Source of the DNA: Oscillospiraceae bacterium
GTDB lineage: Bacteria; Bacillota; Clostridia; Oscillospirales; Ruminococcaceae
Length of the DNA: 64,000 nt
Direction: 5' to 3'
NCBI GenBank assembly: GCA_022793675.1
Contig: JAAWDH010000016.1
Location: forward strand, 1-64,000
Positions within the stretch are counted from its first letter, which is position 1. Every line of letters begins with the position of its first letter. This document shows, piece by piece, positions 16,808 through 28,338 of this stretch. The notes below the pieces were generated by a model. The model ran no database searches. It was not told where the DNA came from and was given only the letters and a program-made list of their open reading frames with translations. The position numbers and the translations under genes are program-made.

Positions 16808-17638
16808 ATGCGCACAAAATATTGCAGCAGATGCGGTTCTATTATTGAAGATGGCGCAGAGTTCTGCGGCGAATGCGGCGCTCGGGTCACCGACGCTACC
16901 GACGTCTCAAGCTATGGTTTCAGCAGCGCCTCTGAAGACGGTACAGCCCCTTCCCCCAAAACGGAAGAGACTTCCGAACCGTTCGGCCAGCATCCCCAGG
17001 GCGTTGAAAGCAGTTTTGAAGGGGAACCTACCAGCAGCACCCCGCCCCAGAACGGCGCTTACAGCCAGCCACAAAACGGCGGCTATGCACAGAGCGGCTA
17101 CAACGGCCAGCAGCAGAACGGCGGTTACGCGCAGGGCGGCTATAACGGCCAACAGCAGAACGGCGGTTACGCGCAGGGCGGCTACAATGGCCAGCAGCAG
17201 AACGGCGGTTATGCACAGGGCGGCTACAATGGCCAGCAGCAGAACGGCGGCTACGCACAGGGCGGCTACAACGGCCAACAACAGAACGGCGGCTATACCC
17301 AGGGCGCCAACTATGGCGCGCCGCAAAACAACGGCTACATAAACGGCGGCGGCTTCCAGCAAATGAATGGCCCCGGCACGCCAATCCCACCGAACTCGCC
17401 GTCCGGCAGCCAAAAGATCCCGGCACTGATCCTGGGCATTGTCTCTATCGTTTTTGCACTGATCCTGCCAATTATTACCTATGTCTGCGGCGGCATTGGT
17501 TTGGTTTTTGCCTCTAAAGCCAAGCAAAACGGCGAAAATGCGACAGCGGCACAGATTTGCTGCATCATCGGTTTGGTGCTGGCAGTCATCAACTCTATTA
17601 TGGGCATCATCCTTGCGCTGTCTAATTATATGTATTAG
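16808..17638 (+). CDS. Zinc-ribbon, Gln/Gly/Tyr-repeat membrane protein (DUF4190-like)
   Basis: The 276-residue protein has three parts. A zinc ribbon (CSRCG and CGECG, residues 5-25) comes first. Next is a low-complexity middle with six tandem copies of a 14-residue QNGGYAQGGYNGQQ unit. Last are two transmembrane helices with the DUF4190-type sequence ILGIVSIVFALILP...GGIGLVFASKAK. The layout suggests a cytoplasmic zinc ribbon and repeat attached to the membrane, or the reverse; function is unknown. AAGGAG lies eight bases before ATG 16808. It has its own promoter and a strong terminator. Confidence 0.8.
   Translation: MRTKYCSRCGSIIEDGAEFCGECGARVTDATDVSSYGFSSASEDGTAPSPKTEETSEPFGQHPQGVESSFEGEPTSSTPPQNGAYSQPQNGGYAQSGYNGQQQNGGYAQGGYNGQQQNGGYAQGGYNGQQQNGGYAQGGYNGQQQNGGYAQGGYNGQQQNGGYTQGANYGAPQNNGYINGGGFQQMNGPGTPIPPNSPSGSQKIPALILGIVSIVFALILPIITYVCGGIGLVFASKAKQNGENATAAQICCIIGLVLAVINSIMGIILALSNYMY
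17072..17323 (+). repeat. Six tandem 42-bp coding repeats
   Basis: Six units of 14 codons follow each other without gaps; four are identical in protein and the first and last diverge. Nearly identical DNA units of this kind can change copy number by recombination. Confidence 0.9.
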
Positions 17639-17656
17639 AGGAAACAGCACTAAAAG

Positions 17657-17704
17657 AAAGACAACCGGCCTGGGCTTATTAACTAGCTCAGGCCGGTTGT
17701 CTTT
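17657..17704. terminator. Bidirectional terminator
   Basis: AAAGACAACCGGCCTG and CAGGCCGGTTGTCTTT form a perfect 16-bp stem with a 16-base loop between two convergent genes. Confidence 0.9.
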
Positions 17705-17723
17705 ACTATAAAACTTGTCGCGC

Positions 17724-19199
17724 TCAGCGGTTTTTGGGGCTGGCCATAATTTTCTGGATACGGGCTTCCATATCCTGGACAACATCCGGGAAATCCCAAG
17801 CAATGTTGTCGCGCTGGCCAATATCGTAATCCATATTAAACAGCATTGGGTCGCGGGAAACGCCGGTCTCGGTAGAGGTGTAAGGCAGATAAGGCGCGCC
17901 CTCGCTGGGGGAGAGATACGCCCAGCTTCCCCGGCGAAGCAGTTTGCCGCAGCCGATATCTTCAGCCATTAGCTCGTCCCGGCCGTTGGGGTCGTCGCCG
18001 ATCAAGGCCGCATACATATCCTGGCTGTCGACAGCAGCGTTGTCATCCAGCGGCACTTCCAGCATCCCGGCAAAGGAAGCAAAAAGGTCGACCTGGCTGA
18101 CCAGGGCCTCCGAAACGCCGCGATGGGCCATCTTGGGATAGCTGACAATAAAGGGGATGCGGGTACCGCCGTCATATTTGCTGTACTTACCGCCGCGCAG
18201 CGGGCCGGCAGGCCGGTGGGTGCCGTTCAGCTCCCTTGCCTGATCGCGGTAGCCGTCGTCCAATACCGGGCCGTTATCGCTGGAGAAGATAATCATCGTA
18301 TCATCGCGCAGCCCCAGCTCTTCGAGCTTATCCAGCAGCTGCCCGACACACCAGTCCATCTCGGCGATAACGTCGCCGCGGGGACCCATGCCCGTTACGC
18401 CGCGGAAGCGCGCTGCTGGGACACGAGGGACGTGGGGCTGGTGCAGCGCGTAGTAAAGGAAGAAGGGCCGTCCATCCTTTTGGCTGTCGGTGACAAACTG
18501 CACCGCGCGGCCCAGGAAAGTCTCCGCCAAATCCTCATCCTTCCAAAGCGCCTTCTCGCCGCCCCGCATATAGCCAATCCGACCGATACCGTTGACGATA
18601 CTCATATTATGCCCATGGGAAGATTCCATCTGCAAAAGTTCGGGGTTCTTTTGATAGGTAGGGATATCGTCAAAGGGGCACTCAGACGCATACGAAACCT
18701 CGATTGGGTCATTGGGGTCAAGGTTGACGACCTTCCGGCCGTCCAGATAAACGCAAGGCACGCGGTCGGCTGTCGCCGGGAAGATAAAGGACTCGTCAAA
18801 GCCCATATCCAGCGGGGTAATGCCAATCTCCTGGTTCCAATCCACTGGGGCGCTGCCATCCCCCAGCCCCAGATGCCACTTGCCGACGATGCCGGTGCGG
18901 TAACCCGCCCGCTGGAACGCTTTAGGCATGGTATCCAACTTAGGATCGATGATACAGGCCGCATTGCCGGGCAGAATGTGGGCCTGGTCGTTCCGGAAGG
19001 GATAACGGCCAGTCAAGATGCTGTAGCGGGAAGGGGTACAGACTGCCGAGGTGGAGTAGGTGTTGGTGAAGCGGATACCCGTTTCACACAGCCGCTCCAG
19101 GTTCGGGGTAGGGATTTTTTTGCCGCCGTAGCAGCTCAAATCGCCGTATCCCAAATCGTCGGCATAGATAATAATGACGTTATGACGGGAACGTGCCAT
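17724..19199 (-). CDS. Sulfatase (arylsulfatase type)
   Basis: The 491-residue protein hydrolyses sulfate esters. It has the metal-binding IIIYADDLGYGD (10-20) and the Cys-type sulfatase signature CTPSRYSILTGR, whose Cys54 would become formylglycine. It also shows GKWHLG and the DNGP metal/active-site block IIFSSDNGPV. No signal peptide is seen, so it may be cytoplasmic. A Cys-type sulfatase needs an activating radical-SAM or FGE enzyme; none is in the window. Start chosen at MARSRHN (19199) with AAAGGA upstream. It probably desulfates host or diet glycans or small aryl sulfates. Confidence 0.88.
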   Translation of the reverse strand: MARSRHNVIIIYADDLGYGDLSCYGGKKIPTPNLERLCETGIRFTNTYSTSAVCTPSRYSILTGRYPFRNDQAHILPGNAACIIDPKLDTMPKAFQRAGYRTGIVGKWHLGLGDGSAPVDWNQEIGITPLDMGFDESFIFPATADRVPCVYLDGRKVVNLDPNDPIEVSYASECPFDDIPTYQKNPELLQMESSHGHNMSIVNGIGRIGYMRGGEKALWKDEDLAETFLGRAVQFVTDSQKDGRPFFLYYALHQPHVPRVPAARFRGVTGMGPRGDVIAEMDWCVGQLLDKLEELGLRDDTMIIFSSDNGPVLDDGYRDQARELNGTHRPAGPLRGGKYSKYDGGTRIPFIVSYPKMAHRGVSEALVSQVDLFASFAGMLEVPLDDNAAVDSQDMYAALIGDDPNGRDELMAEDIGCGKLLRRGSWAYLSPSEGAPYLPYTSTETGVSRDPMLFNMDYDIGQRDNIAWDFPDVVQDMEARIQKIMASPKNR

Positions 19200-19329
19200 A
19201 AAATATCGCATCCTTTCGCATTTTCCCGCACAGCAAAACGCGCGGGCCTTATTGCTTTTATTATACATGATCCCTCGCCCTTATGCAACCCCTTTTGCAA
19301 AGGTATGTGCCGCTAAACTGCAAAGGCTT

Positions 19330-19935
19330 TCACACGTCAGGCATCCGCCTGTCCAACGCCAGCTTTTCCAACCCTTTGGCGTCGGCATAGCAAAGCCCCG
19401 TCTCAACCTCCAGGCCAAGCAGCGTCCGCCCAATCACTGATGCTGCCAGCGACGCCCCCAATAAGGAGCTGTGTTCGCCGTCGCTGCGGTAAAATTCCTC
19501 TTCCGGATGGGCATTCACTGCCGCCTGCCAGATCTCCCCCACTGGGCAGACTGCCGCGCCAATTTTTCTTGCCAGATCTTTATAAGCTGCCGACATCGCC
19601 GCCTGCCCTTCGGGATTCTTTTTTTCGCTCCAGGTCATATAAAGATACATCTTCATCTCTTTAGGGATAATTTCCGCCAACGCTGCCCCCGCTGCCAGCA
19701 AAGACTCCCGGCCGGGAAAAGGGTGGGCGTTATGCTGCAAAACCACCCCATCGTAACTGCCATACAGCAAGTTCCCGAAGGTCTGATGCTGCCGCAGATG
19801 CCAATCCAACCCTACGCCGGGATAGGTCAGCATCGCAATTTCAATAGGCCGGCCCATCTGGGCGCAGAAGGCCGCCGTCCGCACTGGGACATAATGGACG
19901 TAAGTGTGGCTGTTGCCAATAAACAAAACCTTCAT
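19330..19935 (-). CDS. SGNH/GDSL-like hydrolase
   Basis: The 201-residue protein begins MKVLFIGNSHTYVHYVP. GNSHT is the block-I serine motif of SGNH esterases, and SDGEHSS near 160 supplies the Asp/His pair. No signal peptide is evident. GGGAGG eight bases before ATG 19935 sets the start. It follows the sulfatase on the same strand at 130 bp spacing and may share its pathway (ester removal from glycans), which is inference. Confidence 0.7.
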   Translation of the reverse strand: MKVLFIGNSHTYVHYVPVRTAAFCAQMGRPIEIAMLTYPGVGLDWHLRQHQTFGNLLYGSYDGVVLQHNAHPFPGRESLLAAGAALAEIIPKEMKMYLYMTWSEKKNPEGQAAMSAAYKDLARKIGAAVCPVGEIWQAAVNAHPEEEFYRSDGEHSSLLGASLAASVIGRTLLGLEVETGLCYADAKGLEKLALDRRMPDV

Positions 19936-19988
19936 AAAAAAACCTCCCAACCCGAATCAAAAAGTAAGATGCTGCGACTAACAGCGCA

Positions 19989-20084
19989 TCCGACGCAGTA
20001 GGGCCTAACGGCTGCGCAGGCGTGCACCCTGGCGATTAAAAGTCTTTGCTAAGCTTTCTTCAGAAAGCGTCGTACTCCCGTATC
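19989..20084 (-). repeat. Dispersed intergenic repeat copy (E), just after rnr
   Basis: On the minus strand it reads GGGAGTACGACGCTTTCTGA...AGACTTTTAATCGCCAGGG and ends in CCCTACTGCGTCGG. It begins three bases after the RNase R stop and is co-oriented with that gene. This copy is close to the consensus. Confidence 0.9.
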
Positions 20085-20086
20085 CC

Positions 20087-22204
20087 CTACGCCAAATCCA
20101 GCAGAATTTTCCCTGTAGGGATATCCACCGACGTGCAAACCACACGCAGCGGCTCGCCTAAGCGATAGCGCCGCCTGGTACGCGCTTCCATCAGCTCCAG
20201 CCCGCCGTCGAACAGATACTCCCCTTGGGGCAGCACCCCGGCGGGGACCATCCCTTCAATACAACCATATATAGTCACATAAACGCCATGGGCAGCAACG
20301 CCCGAAATGACCCCGTCGCAGGCAAGGCCGATGCGGCTGCCCATATACTCCGCCTTATAGCAATCCTCGCAGGCCCGTTCGGCGGACGCCGCGTTGGCCT
20401 CGGTCAGCGAAGCCTGCTTGGCCGTCCTGACTGCAAAATCCCGGTACTGGCGGGGAAGGCCGCCGCCCTCCAGGTAGGCCGTGAGAACCCGATGGACGGC
20501 AAGATCGGGATAACGCCGGATGGGAGAGGTAAAGTGGGCGTAATCCGAAAGCGCCAAACCGTAATGCCCCAGCGGACGGGCATTATAACAGGCTTTGGCC
20601 ATCGTGCGCAGCACCTGCCAGTGAACGGCATTTTCAACGGGCTTGCCGGCGGCATTCCGGAGGACAGCGGCAAAGGCAGCTGTGGCGGGCGGCTCGGCGC
20701 GCAGCGGAGAGAGGTCTTCTCCCAACGCTTTCAACACGCCTTTCAGCTGTTCGACCTTTTCCGGCGCGGGGCGGCCATGGACGCGGTAGACAAAAGGAAG
20801 ATTTGCCTCTGCTGCCAGCCTGGCGGCAGCTTCATTGGCCAGCAGCATAAAAGACTCAATAACCCTTTCCGCCTCGCCGCTCTGACGGGGGGCAATATCC
20901 AGCACTTTGCCATCCTCACCGGTTGTAATTTTGCACTCAGCCGACTGGATATCCAGGCTGCCTCTGGCTTGCTGACGGCGGCGCAGGATTGCCCCCAGCT
21001 CGCGGATAACAGAAAGCTCATCCATTACCGGCGCATACTTTTCACGCAGCATCCCCTCAGCCTCGCCGGCAAAAATCCGGTTTATCTCGCCATAAACCCC
21101 TTTGATGCGGGAACGGATCACCGACTTTTGGAACTGCCAGCGGTAAAGCGCGCCGTCTGCGTCAAGTTCCATCAGCGCCGAAAAGCATAGCCTGTCCTCG
21201 CCGGGGTTGAGCGAACAGATGCCGTTGCTTAGCTCGCGGGGCAGCATCGGCACCACTTCTCTAGCATAATAAACACTGACGCCGCGTGAAAAAGCCTCCC
21301 TATCCAGCGCCGAACCCGGCCGCACATAGTGGGAAACATCGGCAATATGCACCCCCAACAGCCAACCCGTCTTTGTCCGGCTAACGCTGACCGCGTCATC
21401 CAAATCCTTGGCGTCTGCGCCATCAATCGTAAAAATATCCCAATCCCGCAAGTCCAGCCGCCCGGCAAGCTCCCCTTCGGGCAGCCCTCTATGGGCAAGG
21501 CAGCGCGCCTCGTCCTGGGCCGCCAACGGGAAATCCGGCACAATGCCCGCCGCATCCAGAATCGCGGCCGCCGCGGCTTTCGCCTCATCGGCAGGGCCGT
21601 AATCCTTGACCATGCGCAGCGCGTACTGGCGGTGGTCGCCGCCGCGGCGCTCGACTTTTACCAGCACCCGCTCGCGGTCGGCGGCGGGCGGTTCCCCCAG
21701 CAGCGGCAGCTTCTGGGAAAGCTTATCTACCCAAACCTGCCAGCCATTCCGTTTCAGCAACGCAATACCGATAAACTCAGGGTCGCCTTTGGCAAGTATC
21801 GCCGTAATCTCGCCGCTTGGCCGCCCTCCCTCCCCGCCTGGCAGCATCCTAACCAGCACCTGGTCGCCCGGCAGCGCGCCATGGAGCCCAGCGCCAGGGA
21901 TGAAAATATCCGGCTCGTTTTCTTTGGCGTCAAAAAGCCGTGCAAAACCGTAAGTCTTATTTAGCCGCACCATCAGTGCGCCTTTCAGCCCCTTGGCCGC
22001 AGCTGCATAGAACCGCCCTTTTTTCTTTAAAGCCCTGCCTTCCGCTGCCGCCTGTTCCAGCAGCTCCAGCGGAGGAACCGTTTTCTGCTTCAGTTTGGCC
22101 CCCAATTCATGGGCAGACAAGCCCTTCCGCCCCGCCTTTTCTAAAAAAAGCAGGGTGCGTTTATAGAGGGCGACTTTGGAAATCTGTTTCACAAAAATTG
22201 CCAT
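20087..22204 (-). CDS. rnr: Ribonuclease R
   Basis: This 3'-5' exoribonuclease degrades structured RNA and works in tmRNA-linked decay. Its 705 residues hold an N-terminal winged helix (to about 65), cold-shock domains, and the RNB catalytic domain with IDGADAKDLDDAVS near 255-268, whose Asp residues bind Mg. HFTSPIRRYPDL comes near 555, and a C-terminal S1 domain (GVISGVAAHGVYVTI) ends it. It lies downstream of secG, a classic firmicute order. The start ATG has only a weak ribosome site. A terminator-like hairpin lies between secG and rnr, so rnr expression may depend on readthrough. Confidence 0.95.
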   Translation of the reverse strand: MAIFVKQISKVALYKRTLLFLEKAGRKGLSAHELGAKLKQKTVPPLELLEQAAAEGRALKKKGRFYAAAAKGLKGALMVRLNKTYGFARLFDAKENEPDIFIPGAGLHGALPGDQVLVRMLPGGEGGRPSGEITAILAKGDPEFIGIALLKRNGWQVWVDKLSQKLPLLGEPPAADRERVLVKVERRGGDHRQYALRMVKDYGPADEAKAAAAAILDAAGIVPDFPLAAQDEARCLAHRGLPEGELAGRLDLRDWDIFTIDGADAKDLDDAVSVSRTKTGWLLGVHIADVSHYVRPGSALDREAFSRGVSVYYAREVVPMLPRELSNGICSLNPGEDRLCFSALMELDADGALYRWQFQKSVIRSRIKGVYGEINRIFAGEAEGMLREKYAPVMDELSVIRELGAILRRRQQARGSLDIQSAECKITTGEDGKVLDIAPRQSGEAERVIESFMLLANEAAARLAAEANLPFVYRVHGRPAPEKVEQLKGVLKALGEDLSPLRAEPPATAAFAAVLRNAAGKPVENAVHWQVLRTMAKACYNARPLGHYGLALSDYAHFTSPIRRYPDLAVHRVLTAYLEGGGLPRQYRDFAVRTAKQASLTEANAASAERACEDCYKAEYMGSRIGLACDGVISGVAAHGVYVTIYGCIEGMVPAGVLPQGEYLFDGGLELMEARTRRRYRLGEPLRVVCTSVDIPTGKILLDLA

Positions 22205-22263
22205 TAGAAAGAGCCTGACGCAGCAGACGGCCCTTTCCCTTCCTTTCTATTTATTTTCGCAAC

Positions 22264-22315
22264 GGAATGCCTGACGGAAAACGCCCTGCGCAGAGGCGCA
22301 GGGCGTTGGCATTCC
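22264..22315 (-). terminator. Terminator/attenuator between secG and rnr
   Basis: A perfect 12-bp stem (AACGCCCTGCGC/GCGCAGGGCGTT, 22280-22307) with a four-base loop is followed on the minus strand by TTTTCC. It is enclosed by a second pair, GGAATGCC (22264-22271) with GGCATTCC (22308-22315). Confidence 0.7.
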
Positions 22316-22358
22316 CGGTTTCGCTGGGGTGTGTCAAAAAGATAACCGCCGCCCAGCC

Positions 22359-22613
22359 TTAGTTGATATAGGCGGAAAAGACGCTGACAAGAATCGTCAG
22401 CACGAAAAAGACAATCGCGCAATATTTGGTAATCTTCGCCAGCATCGCCTCCAGCGTGCGCCCGCTGTTCTTGCCAAAATAAGACTCCGAGGAAGAATCG
22501 CCGAAGGTAGAACCCAGCCCGCCCTGCTTGGACTCCTGCATCATCACCAGCAAAATCAGTCCCAAGCAGCAAATCAGCAGCAGCACGCCTGCAATAATTT
22601 CCCAGATATTCAT
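22359..22613 (-). CDS. secG: Preprotein translocase subunit SecG
   Basis: This 84-residue membrane subunit of the SecYEG channel has two hydrophobic helices (5-25 and 60-80) flanking the conserved MMQESKQGGLGSTFG loop. A strong sigma-A promoter lies 60 bp upstream, and GGAGGGTTAAGG precedes the ATG. It is followed by rnr. Confidence 0.95.
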   Translation of the reverse strand: MNIWEIIAGVLLLICCLGLILLVMMQESKQGGLGSTFGDSSSESYFGKNSGRTLEAMLAKITKYCAIVFFVLTILVSVFSAYIN

Positions 22614-22671
22614 TGTAACCTTAACCCTCCAACTGTTTTAAAAATCTGACCATACCGTTTCAGTATAACCC

Positions 22672-22700
22672 AGTATACCACAATCCAGGCATAAAAGCAA
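22672..22700 (-). promoter_or_regulatory. Sigma-A promoter of secG
   Basis: On the minus strand TTGCTT and TATACT are separated by 17 bp. The -10 is about 60 bp upstream of the secG start. Confidence 0.8.
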
Positions 22701-22719
22701 GAAAATTTTTGCAGCGTCC

Positions 22720-22914
22720 AGGGCAACAGCATTTAAAAATCTGAAAAAGTACGAAGGGTGCGGGTCGCTTTTGAAGAAAGCCTAGCTTACTAGCTTAGCA
22801 GAGCTAAGTTCGCAAAACTTTTAATTGCCAAGATACCCGTTTGCCCTCAAAAAACCGCCTTCCGCATCGATAAATTCTACAAAGAAACCCACCATTTTTA
22901 AGTGCTGTGGCCCT
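22720..22914 (+). repeat. MITE-like element, best-preserved long copy (D) of the dispersed repeat
   Basis: The ends AGGGCAACAGCATTTAAAAAT (22720-22740) and ATTTTTAAGTGCTGTGGCCCT (22894-22914) are inverted repeats matching at 19 of 21 positions. The interior contains the family core (GCTTTTGAAGAAAGC, CGCAAAACTTTTAATTGCCAAGAT, ACCGCCTTCCGCATCGATAA). It has no open reading frame of note. It lies between the secG promoter and the DUF4349 gene. Confidence 0.8.
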
Positions 22915-22924
22915 TGTGCTCTCC

Positions 22925-23959
22925 TTAGTGTTTTTCATCCGGGTTCTGAGGCGGCGCCGGCGGGGTCTGAGGTTGAATAGGCTGCCAGGGCTGCATCGAC
23001 TGGCCATTCTGGGGCGGCTGTGGAGCCTTGGGTTTGGCTGCGTTTTTCTTCGCCTGATGCCGCGCAGGAAAGAAGATGGCGCAGAACAGGCCTGCCAGCA
23101 GGATAATCACCGGCAGCCCGCCAATCAGGGCGATCAGCAGCTCCTGGCCCAGGCGGGACAGGCCGTACATCGTCGCGTTAAAACGCTCGGCAATCCGTTC
23201 GCCTAACGTCACCGGCGGCGTTTCGGTATAACGCTCTACTTCTTCCAGATGGACGGTAACCGTGGAATAATCCACCAAGGAATCATAACGGCGCAGGCTG
23301 CTAGTCAATGTTTCAATCTCATAAGTCACTTCGGCCAACGCCTGTTCCAGCTCGATCACATCGGTCAGCGTCTCGCTTTTTTCCATCAGCGCCAGCAGCC
23401 GCTCTTCCTGCACCCGCAGGCTTTTCAACCGTGATTCAGTGTCGTAATAACTTTCAGTGACATTTTCTGTCCAGACAGAAGAACTGTAAACAGTGCCAAC
23501 CTCGGCAGCGCCAGACTTGAAATCCTCCAGCTTGCTGCTGGGGATACGCAGCGTGTATTCAGCGTCCCGCAGCCGCCGGGAATTAATCGATTCGCCGCTG
23601 CGGCTGGACTGCTCGATATAGCCGCCAAGGCGCTTGCACAGGCTTTCCAGCGCCGAAACCGCCTGGTCAAATTCCAAGCTCTCAATGCGGTAATCCATAT
23701 ATTGGATAATTTTCATCCCGGCAAGGGGATCTTCGCCGCCGCCCATCTCTTCGGGGGCGGCCTCGCCGGACTCGCCGACCATGCCGTAATCAGCATCAGC
23801 CGAGGGCCGCTGCGCGTCTGAAGTATAGGAGGAAGAAGAACCGCTGGAGCCGTTTTTCATCGGCGCGCCGCCATTCCCGCTTCCAGCGCTGCAACTGCCC
23901 AAAATCAGGCAGAGGCCTACTGCGGCAGCCAAAAGCCGGGCTATTTTCCAATTTGTCAT
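22925..23959 (-). CDS. DUF4349 domain lipoprotein
   Basis: This 344-residue protein has a lipoprotein signal (LCLILGSCSAG, Cys near 23) and a Ser/Gly-rich linker to about 80. The DUF4349 domain follows (about 85-270): MDYRIESLEFDQAVSALESL, TLRIPSSKLEDF, and a helical heptad region around TLTDVIELEQALAEVTYEIETL. A transmembrane helix near 280-305 and a Pro/Gln-rich tail come last. DUF4349 proteins are membrane-anchored extracytoplasmic proteins of unknown function. AAAGGA precedes the ATG; single-gene unit. Confidence 0.85.
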   Translation of the reverse strand: MTNWKIARLLAAAVGLCLILGSCSAGSGNGGAPMKNGSSGSSSSYTSDAQRPSADADYGMVGESGEAAPEEMGGGEDPLAGMKIIQYMDYRIESLEFDQAVSALESLCKRLGGYIEQSSRSGESINSRRLRDAEYTLRIPSSKLEDFKSGAAEVGTVYSSSVWTENVTESYYDTESRLKSLRVQEERLLALMEKSETLTDVIELEQALAEVTYEIETLTSSLRRYDSLVDYSTVTVHLEEVERYTETPPVTLGERIAERFNATMYGLSRLGQELLIALIGGLPVIILLAGLFCAIFFPARHQAKKNAAKPKAPQPPQNGQSMQPWQPIQPQTPPAPPQNPDEKH

Positions 23960-24091
23960 AATATCATCCTTTCTTACTGGAAATACCTTTATAAAGAAGT
24001 GTTTTTAAGCATAGGAAAAGTTGCGCCAACAGCAGGAAAACCGAATTTTTTTTGGGACAGCCGCCCATTTGAAGAATTCACAAAATATTCC

Positions 24092-24120
24092 TTGCAAACC
24101 GCAGCCATAAAGGCTATAAT
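24092..24120 (+). promoter_or_regulatory. Sigma-A promoter of secA
   Basis: TTGCAA and TATAAT are spaced by exactly 17 bp, about 85 bp upstream of the likely secA start. Confidence 0.85.
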
Positions 24121-24206
24121 AAATGTAAAGAAGCGCCTGCCCGGAAAAGCCCGGCGCGATGAACTTATGTGATCAACGCCCCGCTGCGGCAGGGCTTTTG
24201 AAAGGA

Positions 24207-27215
<3,009 letters not shown>

Positions 27216-27303
27216 GGGTACGACGGCTTTTGAAAAAGCCTTGCAAAACTTTTTAACCGCCAGGATAACCATATAAAAAGCCATAAAGTCCTACTGCGTC
27301 GAT
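27216..27303 (+). repeat. Dispersed intergenic repeat copy (F), directly after secA
   Basis: It begins at the base after the secA stop: GGGTACGACGGCTTTTGAAAAAGCC, then GCAAAACTTTTTAACCGCCAGG and CCTACTGCGTCGAT. Its tail is the left arm of the terminator shared with the facing copy. Confidence 0.88.
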
Positions 27304-27330
27304 AACTCATCGACGCAGTAGGACTTTTCC
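27285..27330. terminator. Bidirectional terminator between secA and SGNH gene
   Basis: The 19-bp perfect stem AAAGTCCTACTGCGTCGAT/ATCGACGCAGTAGGACTTT has a five-base loop and T-runs on both strands. It is built from the tails of two facing repeat copies. Confidence 0.9.
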
Positions 27331-27412
27331 TATGGGGCAAACAGGTATCTGGGCGATAAAAAGTCTTTGCTAAGCTTTCTTCAGAAAGCGTCGTACTCCC
27401 GTACCCTTAAGC
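27309..27412 (-). repeat. Dispersed intergenic repeat copy (G), after the SGNH lipoprotein gene
   Basis: On the minus strand it starts two bases after the stop of the gene at 27415 with GGGTACGGGAGTACGACGCTT and continues with CTGAAGAAAGC and AAAGACTTTTTATCGCCCAG. It faces copy F. Confidence 0.9.
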
Positions 27413-27414
27413 CC

Positions 27415-28254
27415 TTACTCTGCCCGATGGCAAAGCAGGTAATCCAGCCATATCTGATAGGTAGAAGGGCCGAAATGCATCCCATCGCTGCTTAAATCGC
27501 TGGGGAGGTTGCCTTGCTCGTCCTTCAGCGCCTCGGCGACGTTGAGGTAATAGATTTCTTTTTCTGCCGCCAGCGCCTGGATAGCTTCGTTATAGAGATT
27601 GATTTTACTGTTGGCATATTTTTCGTCGCTGCTCTTTTCCGCCGTCACGGGCAGGATGGACTGCAAATAGATCGGCACATCTGGATAAATATCCCGGACG
27701 CCGTCAATCAGCTGGCCATAACTCTTGACTACTGTTTCCGACGAAAGAAAACCGACGCCGTTGGCCCCCAACATGATATAAATCTTACCTGGGTTTTTGC
27801 CTTCCAACGCCTCCAGCACCGTTTTATCGCCTGATTCTGTCTCAATGCAGGAGGAAATAAGGATGGTTTGAGGGTTGATGCCGGTATGGGCCAGTACCTG
27901 CTCTTTGGGCAACAGCTCGTAAGCAGACAGGCCATAGGTCAGCGAATCGCCGATAAACACCGCGTCATCCAGCCAGCCCATCTCGGCGCTGTCCGCATTC
28001 TTAGGGATCGGCTGTCCCACAAAGGGATCTGGTTCCGGCGGGGCGGGCAGCTGTTCTGAGGAGGAGGGGACGAGGGGCGCCGAGGAAACCGGCACAGACG
28101 ATACGGGCGCCGACACCTGCGGCGCCCCAGACAGCGGTATAGAGCTTTGGGGCGGCTCTTGTGAAATGGGTTCAAACATCCTATCAAGAGCGAAATAAGC
28201 GCCGCCACCCAAGATCAGCGCCGCGGCAAACCCAATGGCAATTCCTTTTTTCAT
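27415..28254 (-). CDS. Secreted/membrane-anchored SGNH hydrolase
   Basis: This 279-residue protein has an N-terminal hydrophobic anchor (MKKGIAIGFAAALILGG) and a Ser/Pro/Val-rich linker. Its SGNH hydrolase domain shows block I VFIGDSLTYGL, block III GANGVGF and block V SDGMHFG with the catalytic Asp and His. It is likely an extracellular O-acetylesterase or lipase-type esterase acting on cell-wall or glycan substrates. An in-frame ATG at 28278 with GAGGGA is an equally possible start. Confidence 0.82.
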   Translation of the reverse strand: MKKGIAIGFAAALILGGGAYFALDRMFEPISQEPPQSSIPLSGAPQVSAPVSSVPVSSAPLVPSSSEQLPAPPEPDPFVGQPIPKNADSAEMGWLDDAVFIGDSLTYGLSAYELLPKEQVLAHTGINPQTILISSCIETESGDKTVLEALEGKNPGKIYIMLGANGVGFLSSETVVKSYGQLIDGVRDIYPDVPIYLQSILPVTAEKSSDEKYANSKINLYNEAIQALAAEKEIYYLNVAEALKDEQGNLPSDLSSDGMHFGPSTYQIWLDYLLCHRAE

Positions 28255-28338
28255 AGCAATTCCAACCTTTCCTTTCATCGTTCCCTCAGGCAGTATGGGC
28301 AATTTTTCCCTCTTTTACACCCAACCAGCCCTAGCGGT

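Noticed and set aside
16907..17821. 304-codon open frame on the minus strand
   Set aside because: Antisense to the 42-bp tandem repeats; repetitive Val/Ala/Leu sequence and no start signal.
18123..19316. 397-codon open frame on the plus strand
   Set aside because: It lies wholly antisense to the sulfatase gene, which has clear catalytic motifs; no ribosome site or family signature.
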